Shown piece after piece: positions 1 to 5,697 of a DNA stretch of 9,288 bases. The notes under the pieces are model-generated. The model saw only the letters and a list, made by a program, of their open reading frames with translations, was not told the DNA's origin and did no database searches. The stretch's first letter is position 1. Each line of letters begins with the position of its first letter. Source of the DNA: Thermofilum sp. (GTDB taxonomy: Archaea; Thermoproteota; Thermoprotei; Thermofilales; Thermofilaceae); contig JAJHRM010000096.1 of assembly GCA_020832965.1 (NCBI GenBank), positions 1 through 9,288 on the forward strand, read 5' to 3'. Made by a program: the position numbers and the translations under genes.

Positions 1-4
1 GCAG

Positions 5-50
5 GGGTTTTACGGGGGAGAAAGATGGCGGCTTTACAGGCCGTAAAACC
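5..50. repeat. GTTTTAC-type sites at start of copy 1
   Basis: GTTTTACGG at 7-15, then CTTTACAG at 32-39 facing CCGTAAAAC at 41-49. The last two form the inverted pair TTTAC-AGGCC-GTAAA inside codons 3-9. The same sites occur at the start of copy 2, where more of the array is visible upstream. Confidence 0.75.
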
Positions 51-546
51 GGAAGAGTGGCCTGTTGGGCAACGTGTCATATGCCCTAGGTGCGGTAGGG
101 AGGGCAAGGCCGGAGTCTCGGTTTTCAGGGCGAAGGGCAGGGAGTACGTTTACCTCGTGGTGAACCACTCTGACGGTAGGAAGTGCGTTATAGCGCGGGC
201 GGACAGGGCGGCTTTACAGTCTGTAAAACCGGTTTTACCGCCTGTAAAACCGGAGGAGGTCGAGAAGCTCAAGGCTAGGATCGCGGAGCTGGAGGAGGAG
301 AACGCGAGGCTGAGGGAGGAGAACAAGCAGCTCCGTGAGGTTGTCACCAAAGTGCGAGAGGCGGTAATCGTGCAGGCAGGGCCCCGCGAGAGGATGTGCG
401 TGCGGAAGGTGGCGTGGCGGGAGAGCAGGCTTCCGAAGGAAGTGAGGGATCTCGGCTGGAGCATCCTCAAGGCCTTGGCCGGAGAAAACAGCGTGGACTG
501 GGTGGCGGTGCGGAAAGACGTTTTTGAGCGACTTTCTGAGCTGTAA
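25..546 (+). CDS. Zinc-binding coiled-coil protein, copy 1
   Basis: 173-aa protein of unrecognised function. Seen in the sequence: an N-terminal zinc-binding module with C20-x2-C23 followed by H48 and C54 (CPRCG ... NHSDGRKC); a linker (about 62-77) made of repeated LxxVKP units; a coiled coil at about 78-115 with Glu/Leu heptads; and a conserved C-terminal domain (about 118-173) ending in SEL. The ATG at 25 is preceded by GGGGGAG, a good ribosome binding site. Copy 2 at 7635 has the same start and length, and identical DNA for the first 103 coding bases. The linker codons are themselves GTTTTAC-type sites, and the stop codon lies inside one (CTG TAA AAC), so the gene carries many copies of its probable promoter operator. 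A DNA-binding autoregulator or partition/replication factor is a plausible inference, but nothing proves it. It is convergent with the spike gene. Confidence 0.85.
   Translation: MAALQAVKPEEWPVGQRVICPRCGREGKAGVSVFRAKGREYVYLVVNHSDGRKCVIARADRAALQSVKPVLPPVKPEEVEKLKARIAELEEENARLREENKQLREVVTKVREAVIVQAGPRERMCVRKVAWRESRLPKEVRDLGWSILKALAGENSVDWVAVRKDVFERLSEL
212..250. repeat. Two inverted GTTTTAC pairs inside coding region (copy 1)
   Basis: Within the linker codons of the zinc/coiled-coil gene: TTTACAG-T-CTGTAAA (213-227), then TTTTAC-CGCCT-GTAAAA (233-249). In copy 2 the same two palindrome types occur in the opposite order, at 7821-7860. They encode the protein repeat LxxVKP, so the signal is carried in both DNA and protein. 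Confidence 0.75.
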
Positions 547-580
547 AACCCTGTAAAAATAAAAAAAAAGGTTTTTTATT
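541..580. terminator. Bidirectional terminator with stop-codon iterons
   Basis: Two direct repeats, CTGTAAAAC (541-549) and CTGTAAAAA (551-559), overlap the stop of the + gene. They are followed by AATAAAAAA (558-566) and TTTTTTATT (572-580), an A/T hairpin whose arms give T-runs on both strands. It lies exactly between two convergent genes and fits archaeal oligo-T termination in both directions. The arrangement is kept in copy 2 (8151-8190) with small changes in the loop. Confidence 0.65.
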
Positions 581-2436
581 TACTTGCGTTTTAGCACCTG
601 TCCTATCATTCCAATGATCATGGCTATGATTAGAATTGGCATTAGCTGTGCAAGCATTCCGCTAGAGTCATAGAGCCCAGAGCTATAAGCGACGCTGGAA
701 GTGCCGAAAGCGGCCTGCCCATAGTAAATGACCATCTCGAAGAAGCGGTTTCTCGCCATCTCAGCCGGCACGAACATTGTTGCGGTTCCGCTTGAGATTT
801 TGAAGCCACCGAAACCTTCCCAGAAGCCGCTTATCTGTATTGCCTTGAACACGTCATCTTCGGTTATGTACCACCATGCGCTGCCGTTAACTACATTGAC
901 GGTCGCCAGCGGCACGGTCACAGTATCTTCCCACAGCACTTTCCCAACCCTTTTAACAGCGCTTACCGTAACTGTGCCACTCGTTCTTCGACCTGCGGCG
1001 TCTATCAAGATGAAGTGGAAGCCGTAGAAATTGCCGCTAGTGGTTGGTGCAGGCGGTGTTTCGTTTCTCGCGCCGCCTATCGCGTTGAACGGCTGTGTTG
1101 TGTTGGATGGGGCTACATAGCCACCCGAATACGGCTTGTCTGTGGCCCCCACATCGGTCTTTTTGAAGAGCCCAATGTAGAGTGTTCTATCCGTGTCGAG
1201 GTTTATCCATGCCCGTGTCTCGAAGTATCCTTCTTTCTGAACGATTATCTGGTAATGACCCGCAGGCAAGTTCGTGAACCTCACGCTCGATACACCTTGC
1301 GCGCTGGCACGCACGCTGGCGTTGATGCCGATCACTTGCACCGAGTCCACTACTATCTGGCCACGGTACGCGCCTGAGGGAGACATTTCGAAGAAGTAGA
1401 GCGTGAGCGTGTACGTCTTCGAGGGGTCATAAATCGAGTTATCCGTGCCGAAATTGAAAGAGAAATACTTGTCAGAGTCCATTTTCACGTCAAACTTGTA
1501 TTTTTCCGCCGTGCCATCTAAAATCCTAACCGTGACTGTCGTGTTTTTGGGAAAGGTATGTGATAGTGAGCCGTTGGCTGCTTTGACTAGAGCCCCCGCA
1601 CTAAGGAATTGGATAGTGTACGTGTTGGGCGTTACTGTGACTGTTAACGTGGCCGTGTTTGCGCCTGTTTGATTCTGGCTTGGCTGCGGGGCTGTTTCGG
1701 AGTAGTTCACTCTATACCAATTAGAACCTACTATCAGGTACGCTCCTGCGCCAAATAGCTGCGAAAAGCCCACTGTGGTCACGTTCACGGGCAATGCCGT
1801 GCCCACGTATAACATGTAAATTGGGGGGCCGCCGCCGTAAGAGAGCGTGTTTGAAGCTGTGCCCTCCCTGATTGTATAGCTTATAGGCTGGTTACCGGTT
1901 ACATTGAACAGTATCCACGCTGTTTTTCCCCCGCCGCCCCCGCGCCAATCTGCGAGAATACGCGCTACAACATCGAAAAGTTGTGAAGAAGAAGAGGCGT
2001 AAGCCAACTGGTTGTAATATATTTTCTTGTCGAAGTACAGGATTAAGTCATTGCCTGGGAATGTACCATAAGCTACCAGCCCCGAAATATCATATACGTA
2101 GTAGTATTTTTTCCCAGCGCTGTCCACGTACCCTGTGGCTATGTATATTCCCCTGTTTAGCGTAAAGGCGGGCGTTGAGCTACCCGCAGGCGTGACCGCT
2201 ACAGTTCCGTTCACAAATAGGAACAACACGTAGTTTGCCATTTGTGGCGTGCTAGAAGATAGGTATAGTGGGCCTGGCGTAGAGCCCGTTCTTGCAGTTA
2301 TTATGTAACCCGCTGTTATCTTGCTGAAAACGTCATTCCAATTCGAGGGAGTGAGAACAACTGTCTGCGGCTCGGCGCGTACGCTAAGAGCGGCGGCGAG
2401 GGCAATGGTTACCAAAAATAAAATAATCTTTTTCAT
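580..2436 (-). CDS. Large secreted spike-like surface protein, copy 1
   Basis: 618 aa, probably a virion spike or host-binding protein; the family was not recognised. Visible in order: a signal peptide (about 1-21, KK then a hydrophobic core, cut near VRA/EP); a Tyr/Ser/Gly-rich, probably beta-rich N-terminal region to about 250; a Thr-rich linker (NQTGANTATLTVTV); a beta domain from about 270; a PEGA/carboxypeptidase-regulatory-like Ig fold around 366-416 (VRFTNLPAGHYQIIV..EGYFETR); a conserved C-terminal domain at about 470-590; then a single membrane helix (about 595-614) ending in KRK. So it should stand outside the membrane, anchored at its C-terminus. It carries about eleven N-x-S/T sequons, consistent with archaeal N-glycosylation. 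The ATG at 2436 follows GGTGATC with good spacing, 16 bases after the upstream membrane-protein gene, so it is the last gene of the operon. A non-viral S-layer-like or pilus adhesin is the alternative. Confidence 0.85.
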   Translation of the reverse strand: MKKIILFLVTIALAAALSVRAEPQTVVLTPSNWNDVFSKITAGYIITARTGSTPGPLYLSSSTPQMANYVLFLFVNGTVAVTPAGSSTPAFTLNRGIYIATGYVDSAGKKYYYVYDISGLVAYGTFPGNDLILYFDKKIYYNQLAYASSSSQLFDVVARILADWRGGGGGKTAWILFNVTGNQPISYTIREGTASNTLSYGGGPPIYMLYVGTALPVNVTTVGFSQLFGAGAYLIVGSNWYRVNYSETAPQPSQNQTGANTATLTVTVTPNTYTIQFLSAGALVKAANGSLSHTFPKNTTVTVRILDGTAEKYKFDVKMDSDKYFSFNFGTDNSIYDPSKTYTLTLYFFEMSPSGAYRGQIVVDSVQVIGINASVRASAQGVSSVRFTNLPAGHYQIIVQKEGYFETRAWINLDTDRTLYIGLFKKTDVGATDKPYSGGYVAPSNTTQPFNAIGGARNETPPAPTTSGNFYGFHFILIDAAGRRTSGTVTVSAVKRVGKVLWEDTVTVPLATVNVVNGSAWWYITEDDVFKAIQISGFWEGFGGFKISSGTATMFVPAEMARNRFFEMVIYYGQAAFGTSSVAYSSGLYDSSGMLAQLMPILIIAMIIGMIGQVLKRK

Positions 2437-2452
2437 TTTCGGATCACCCCAG

Positions 2453-2881
2453 CTACTTTAGCGCGCTGCTAAACAGTTCAATGACCAATACCAGCGGCAG
2501 TAGCTGCATGAAGACGTTGATTAGCGAGCCGAATGCGCCGCCGAGCGCGCCACCCAGAAAGCCGCCGAGCATATTCAAAAGAATCGGCAATACCACGATT
2601 ATTTTGATTACCTCGAAGATTTTCTTGAAGGTGCCTCCGCCTGTGCCACTCAGAATGTCGGTAAAGAGGTCGAGAACCACGATTAAAGGTAGAATCTGCA
2701 TAAACGCGCTAAAAAGCGGTTGAAGCGAGCCGAAGCTCGTGCCAGCCATGGCGCCTAGCAGGTTGATAAGAGCCGGCATTAGCACGACTACCAGTATCAC
2801 GTCCACGATTCTGCTTATATCGAACGCGCCCTTTCTGCGATGCGCTCTCTCTAATCCCAATACCACCCGTTTGGTCTTCAT
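2453..2881 (-). CDS. Hydrophobic membrane protein with internal duplication
   Basis: 142 aa from the ATG at 2881. It has a basic N-terminus (KTKR..ERAHRRKG) and then two tandem copies of one unit, about 26-75 and 89-139. In each, a hydrophobic helix (VILVVVLMPALINLLG / VIKIIVVLPILLNMLG) leads through a Gly-rich turn and FGSL to a second helix (FMQILPLIVVLDLF / FMQLLPLVLVIELF). This predicts four membrane segments, or two helical hairpins. Being small, very hydrophobic and next to the spike gene, it is the best candidate for the major membrane/capsid protein. Spindle-shaped archaeal viruses build virions from hydrophobic two-helix hairpin proteins, but homology is not shown here. The frame stays open upstream to 2965, but TTTTTAT (about 2908-2914) lies 27 bases before 2881, which supports a leaderless start there and an extra promoter inside the operon. 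Confidence 0.8.
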   Translation of the reverse strand: MKTKRVVLGLERAHRRKGAFDISRIVDVILVVVLMPALINLLGAMAGTSFGSLQPLFSAFMQILPLIVVLDLFTDILSGTGGGTFKKIFEVIKIIVVLPILLNMLGGFLGGALGGAFGSLINVFMQLLPLVLVIELFSSALK

Positions 2882-2905
2882 CGGAAAAGGAGGCTGGAAG
2901 CACAG

Positions 2906-2916
2906 ATAAAAATGTT
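2906..2916 (-). promoter_or_regulatory. Internal TATA box for hydrophobic membrane protein
   Basis: On the minus strand TTTTTATC sits about 27 bases before the ATG at 2881, the usual spacing for leaderless archaeal transcripts. It lies inside the junction with the upstream gene (stop at 2937), so this highly hydrophobic protein may be transcribed on its own in addition to the operon message. Confidence 0.5.
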
Positions 2917-2936
2917 GCGCGCGCGCTAGCCTGTAC

Positions 2937-3410
2937 CTAGCGCTTGCGTAAAAACATGTAAACAATTGCGCCGATTACCGCTGCAACACCGAGAATGCTC
3001 AACGCCTCGAAACCTTTTGCGGCTGTTTCCGGTGGCAAAGACCTAAGCCAGTCCAGTATCTGACGCCCGTACTCGGCTACGTAAGCACCCGCAAATAGCC
3101 CTGTCAGCACGTACATTATTGCTTGCATGCGAGTGCGCGCCGAAATGGCCATAATGGCGTTGACGATAGCTTCGAGCTCTTTCTTTTTGACCAAGCGCTC
3201 AAGGTATTCTAGCTGTTCTTTCTGCTCTCGCGTGAGAATCGACTCGTTGATAATGTAAACAACTTCTAAACCCCATGACCTAGCGCGATAGCGTGGTTTA
3301 GGTTTCGGATACGGTGTGCCGTCAACGGTTATGAAATCGCGGAAAACTCGCACGTTGCGAGACTCATATATTCCGTCTTTTCCAATGATTATTGCGCGCA
3401 CCCGCTTCAC
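2937..3410 (-). CDS. Two-helix membrane protein, function unknown
   Basis: 157 aa, no family recognised. The N-terminal half (1-60) is soluble and beta/basic-rich (VFRDFITVDGTPYPKPKPRYRARSW). It is followed by a charged helix (60-85, EQKEQLEYLERLVKKKELE) and two hydrophobic segments, about 94-113 (MQAIMYVLTGLFAGAYVA) and 136-154 (ALSILGVAAVIGAIVYMFL), then a terminal RKR. The basic C-terminal tail after a membrane helix is also seen in the spike (KRK). The start is GTG at 3410, overlapping the previous gene's stop as GTGA (4 bases), which indicates translational coupling in the operon. A minor virion membrane or scaffolding protein is an inference from position. Confidence 0.8.
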   Translation of the reverse strand: MKRVRAIIIGKDGIYESRNVRVFRDFITVDGTPYPKPKPRYRARSWGLEVVYIINESILTREQKEQLEYLERLVKKKELEAIVNAIMAISARTRMQAIMYVLTGLFAGAYVAEYGRQILDWLRSLPPETAAKGFEALSILGVAAVIGAIVYMFLRKR

Positions 3411-3895
3411 GCACCCCTCACCTTCTCAGCGCGCGCTATTTGGCCGCAATCGAGACAGTAAATCCGCTTATCTCTCGCGATAACGTGAACGCTTCCGCAG
3501 TACGGGCACCACGGTTTTATGTTCGCGCGCTGTTTTGGCGGTTTAGGTCGAGCTGGGGGCTCCGGCGCCGACTTCAGGTTGACGGCCACCGGCTCTTCCC
3601 CCTCTTCAATTGGCTCCTCTTTTTCAATTGGAAAAGTTAAGAACTCATACTCTTCCACGTGCGCGTGCTCGTTGACGAATTCTATCTGCTTCAACCACAG
3701 CCAGATTGTCGCGAAGAATGCGCAGAGAGCCAGTATCACGTAAATTGCGCGCTCGCTTTCTCGCGTGTTGGGGTCAATCGAAAGAAACACGAGCATTATC
3801 GTGGCCGTGAACGTCAGAGAGGCATAGATTACGCGCTTTCGAAGCCACAGCCACTTTTTGACCTCATCTATCTTCGGGATTGGAAGGGCGCGCAC
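3407..3895 (-). CDS. Membrane protein with C-terminal zinc ribbon
   Basis: 162 aa, unrecognised as a family. Seen: a short basic N-terminus (KKWLWLRKR), two membrane helices (about 22-40 and 51-68), an acidic stretch (E81-E101), a Pro/Lys-rich linker (PEPPARPKPPKQR), then a C4 zinc ribbon C130-P-Y-C133 ... C147-L-D-C150. Both helices are followed by a long hydrophilic tail, so the ribbon is probably in the cytoplasm or virion interior, where it could bind nucleic acid or the ATPase (inference). The GTG start at 3895 is chosen because an A/T element (minus strand GGTAAAATAG, about 3916-3925) lies about 24 bases upstream and the element CGTACAGTAC ends 7 bases before it, exactly as at the 5030 start. 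The stop overlaps the next gene by 4 bases. Confidence 0.8.
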   Translation of the reverse strand: MRALPIPKIDEVKKWLWLRKRVIYASLTFTATIMLVFLSIDPNTRESERAIYVILALCAFFATIWLWLKQIEFVNEHAHVEEYEFLTFPIEKEEPIEEGEEPVAVNLKSAPEPPARPKPPKQRANIKPWCPYCGSVHVIARDKRIYCLDCGQIARAEKVRGA

Positions 3896-3930
3896 GGAAG
3901 GAGTACTGTACGCTGCTATTTTACCGTTAC
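3896..3930 (-). promoter_or_regulatory. Promoter of zinc-ribbon membrane gene
   Basis: On the minus strand: ACGGTAAAATAG, then CGTACAGTAC (plus 3903-3912), then 7 bases, then GTG at 3895. The A/T core is about 24 bases before the start, which suggests a leaderless transcript. The same parts in the same order precede the 97-aa gene at 5030, so the two promoters probably share a regulator. Confidence 0.6.
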
Positions 3931-3935
3931 TGTAC

Positions 3936-4730
3936 CTATTCAGCGAGCCGCTTCTTAACCCTGCGAAATAGCACGCGCAGCGTTTGGTCTTTTGCTTGAG
4001 GGAAATAGGGTTTAAGATCTTTCCATGATTTTGCCTTGCCCTCGACCACCAACCGTTCTATTTGCTCCGTCATAGTTGTTGCTTCCGCGCGCTCGCTTTC
4101 AAAAGAGTACTTCTCCCATATGTAAGCCAATTCTTCTTTCCAGAATGAGGCGAGTTTATACTCAAACAAGAAAGGCGGATAATCATAGAGGCCTATGACC
4201 ACGGCATAGCGCACGCGCTCGCTGGGCGGTATTTGGCGCAGCATAATCGCCGCTGTACCGACTATTTCGCGCAATTCTTCTCTTTCCAACTTATACTGAA
4301 CGTAGTTGTAGTCTTTCAACATGAGCACGTCAATCATCGATATGACGTTGCGGTCAAGCAAAGACATGTTTTGAACCACGTAAATGTGAGATTGCCGCTT
4401 ATGGTATGCTATGGCATTCAGTTTGCTGAGAAGTTTATTGAAAGAAGAATACCATGAGCGCGAGAACGCAACTAGCGCGCTCTCTTCAAACAGCAGAATT
4501 GCGTCCGTAACTTTGTCAATTTGCGATTTGTGCAACGGCCTTATCCATTCTGGCAAAAGCGAGGCGCTTGTAGGGGGCAAATTGACCACGTATACGGGCC
4601 GCTGCCTCAAGCCATACGCTATTTCTGCCAGTCTGTACATTAAAGCGCTCTTGCCGCTCTTTCGCCTACCTGCGATAAGTATGGAAAAATTCCCGCGCAA
4701 AAACCGTTGAAAATCTGCTATGATGCTCAT
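3936..4730 (-). CDS. P-loop ATPase, packaging/morphogenesis type
   Basis: 264 aa. ATP-binding motifs are clear: Walker A G21-RRKSG-K27-S28, Walker B ILLFEE (79-83), and a strand ending in a polar Q120-N121 (HIYVVQNMSLLDRN), the pattern of HerA/FtsK-like and related phage assembly (Zot/pI) ATPases with a sensor Gln. The C-terminal 35 residues are basic and helical (KDLKPYF..KDQTLRVLFRRVKKRL), possibly a winged-helix DNA contact. The likely role is DNA translocation or virion assembly, encoded beside the membrane and spike genes as in many membrane-containing archaeal viruses. The ATG at 4730 lies 6 bases after the upstream stop with no clear ribosome binding site. Its closest family cannot be fixed by eye, so an assignment to another AAA+/RecA-type clade remains possible. 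Confidence 0.85.
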   Translation of the reverse strand: MSIIADFQRFLRGNFSILIAGRRKSGKSALMYRLAEIAYGLRQRPVYVVNLPPTSASLLPEWIRPLHKSQIDKVTDAILLFEESALVAFSRSWYSSFNKLLSKLNAIAYHKRQSHIYVVQNMSLLDRNVISMIDVLMLKDYNYVQYKLEREELREIVGTAAIMLRQIPPSERVRYAVVIGLYDYPPFLFEYKLASFWKEELAYIWEKYSFESERAEATTMTEQIERLVVEGKAKSWKDLKPYFPQAKDQTLRVLFRRVKKRLAE

Positions 4731-4736
4731 AGCGCG

Positions 4737-5030
4737 CTAGTGGAAAGTCTCAAGCTCTTTGTCGGTTATTTTGAGCAGCTGCCCGCCTCCACGTGTTTGC
4801 ATAAAGACTCTAATGGCCTGAGCTACCCGCACGAGATCCTCTCGCGCGCGGCCATGGATGTGAATCTTGTTTGCTTTCAATTCGCGCACAAATTCTAGTG
4901 CGGGTGATGCGAGACCAGAGGCGCGTGCGTACGCGCCTAGAAGCGCAAACACCACCGCCTCCTCTTCGTTCAAAATTGTGAGCTCCTCGCTCGCCAATTT
5001 GCGCACAATTTCAGCGAGTGCGGTCGCCAT
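4737..5030 (-). CDS. 97-aa helical protein, first gene of operon
   Basis: Unrecognised. It is mostly helical and acidic at the N-terminus (MATALAEIVRKLASEELTILNEEEAVVFALLGAYARASG), with a central KIHIHGRAREDLVRVAQAIRVF segment and no cysteines, membrane segments or known motif. The ATG at 5030 is supported by the A/T core of the 5050-5080 palindrome lying about 27 bases upstream (leaderless spacing). It is the promoter-proximal gene of the run ending with the spike, 6 bases before the ATPase gene, so it could be a small structural protein, an ATPase partner or an operon regulator. None of these is shown by sequence. Confidence 0.75.
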   Translation of the reverse strand: MATALAEIVRKLASEELTILNEEEAVVFALLGAYARASGLASPALEFVRELKANKIHIHGRAREDLVRVAQAIRVFMQTRGGGQLLKITDKELETFH

Positions 5031-5080
5031 ACGTTGTGTACTGTACGAGCGCCAATAAAACCGTAACGGTTTTATTGGCG
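5031..5080 (-). promoter_or_regulatory. Operon promoter with 31-bp palindrome
   Basis: Arms CGCCAATAAAACCGT (5050-5064) and ACGGTTTTATTGGCG (5066-5080) are perfect reverse complements around one central base. The minus-strand TTTTATT in the left arm is about 27 bases before the ATG at 5030. Between them CGTACAGTAC (plus 5038-5047) ends 7 bases before the start, as in the 3895 promoter. Because the palindrome is symmetric, a plus-strand TTTTATT also points rightward, with an expected start near 5098. It is probably a dimer-binding operator overlapping a divergent promoter pair. Confidence 0.7.
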
Positions 5081-5097
5081 GCGCGGCACTTTATCGC

Positions 5098-5192
5098 GTG
5101 CCACGCGGGCGGTGCAGGCGCGGGCGCGGCGCGCGGAGGCGGAGGTAGCGCCCGAGCGCGCCAAAATCAACTCTTTTTTCCCTCCTCTTTTC
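5098..5192 (+). ncRNA. Candidate GC-rich structured RNA
   Basis: Positions 5081-5162 are almost entirely G and C, unlike the surroundings. GGCGC (5117-5121) pairs with GCGCC (5158-5162), and GGGCGC (5122-5127) with GCGCCC (5148-5153), separated by a 4-base bulge. This gives an 11-bp stem closing a purine-rich loop. A T-run (5174-5179) and CCTCCTCTTTT follow on the plus strand, like a terminator, and the palindrome's right half could provide the promoter. No convincing ORF fits. It could instead be a leader of minus transcripts or a protein-binding DNA element. Confidence 0.35.
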
Positions 5193-5261
5193 CGGTGCCA
5201 CGTGCTGAACAATTAAACCGAGTACAATATGATATAGCCGTAGAGGGCGCACGCGTTTAAG

Positions 5262-5288
5262 AGAAAAGAAAGAATGAAAGAAAGAGCT
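5262..5288 (-). terminator. Pyrimidine-rich terminator after RHH/coiled-coil gene
   Basis: Just beyond the stop at 5290 the plus strand is almost pure purine (AAGAGAAAAGAAAGAATGAAAG...). The minus-strand transcript therefore ends in a long U/C-rich stretch typical of archaeal termination. Confidence 0.5.
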
Positions 5289-5289
5289 C

Positions 5290-5697
5290 TCAGCCGCGTA
5301 GGATCATGTTGCGCAATTCGTTCAGGCGCCTCTTCAGCGCGTTGACCCTCTCAAGCTCTGGCAGCCCTTCCGCCTTCCTCCTCGCCTCGTCGAGCGCGCG
5401 TATGAGCGCAATTGCCTCCGCCTTCAGCGCCCCCCTTTCCCTGAACCCGCGCGCCTTCAGCGCGCTGACCCTCTCCTCCAACCTCGCCACCTCCTCCTCC
5501 AGTTCCGCGATCTCCGCCGCTCCGAGATCCGCCACGAGCTGCCCGCTCTGCTCCAGCTCCCTTACTAGGAGTGACCTTACTAGTTCGCTGAAGCTAATGC
5601 CCTTAGCTCGCGCTAACTGCCTTGCTTTTTCATAGATTTCCTCCTCTAGAAGAAGAGTGACCAGCCTAGCACTTTTCAGCTTCCTCTGCCTCGGCAT
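5290..5697 (-). CDS. RHH (CopG/Arc-like) protein with long coiled coil
   Basis: 135 aa. Residues 11-48 fit a ribbon-helix-helix fold: beta strand RLVTLLLEE, helix IYEKARQLARAKG, turn ISFSE, helix LVRSLLVRELEQ. The rest is charged and helical (about 62-83 ELEEEVARLEERVSALK; 89-133 ending KRRLNELRNMILRG), a coiled coil well beyond the usual 45-60 aa of minimal CopG proteins. It probably binds DNA as a dimer or higher oligomer, acting as a transcriptional repressor or a copy-number/partition factor. The ATG at 5697 follows GTGAGGGGGC, with a TATA run at about 5729-5740. It is transcribed alone: spacers flank it on both sides. Confidence 0.8.
   Translation of the reverse strand: MPRQRKLKSARLVTLLLEEEIYEKARQLARAKGISFSELVRSLLVRELEQSGQLVADLGAAEIAELEEEVARLEERVSALKARGFRERGALKAEAIALIRALDEARRKAEGLPELERVNALKRRLNELRNMILRG

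Noticed and set aside
2882..2965. N-terminal extension of the hydrophobic membrane protein
   Set aside because: It overlaps the upstream gene's 3' end and the TATA element at 2908-2914. The ATG at 2881 has leaderless spacing and starts a typical basic N-terminus.
5018..5260. 80-aa plus-strand ORF
   Set aside because: Composition (Gly/Ala/Arg run, then FFPSSFPVP) follows local base composition. It overlaps the operon promoter and has no ribosome binding site or recognisable domain.
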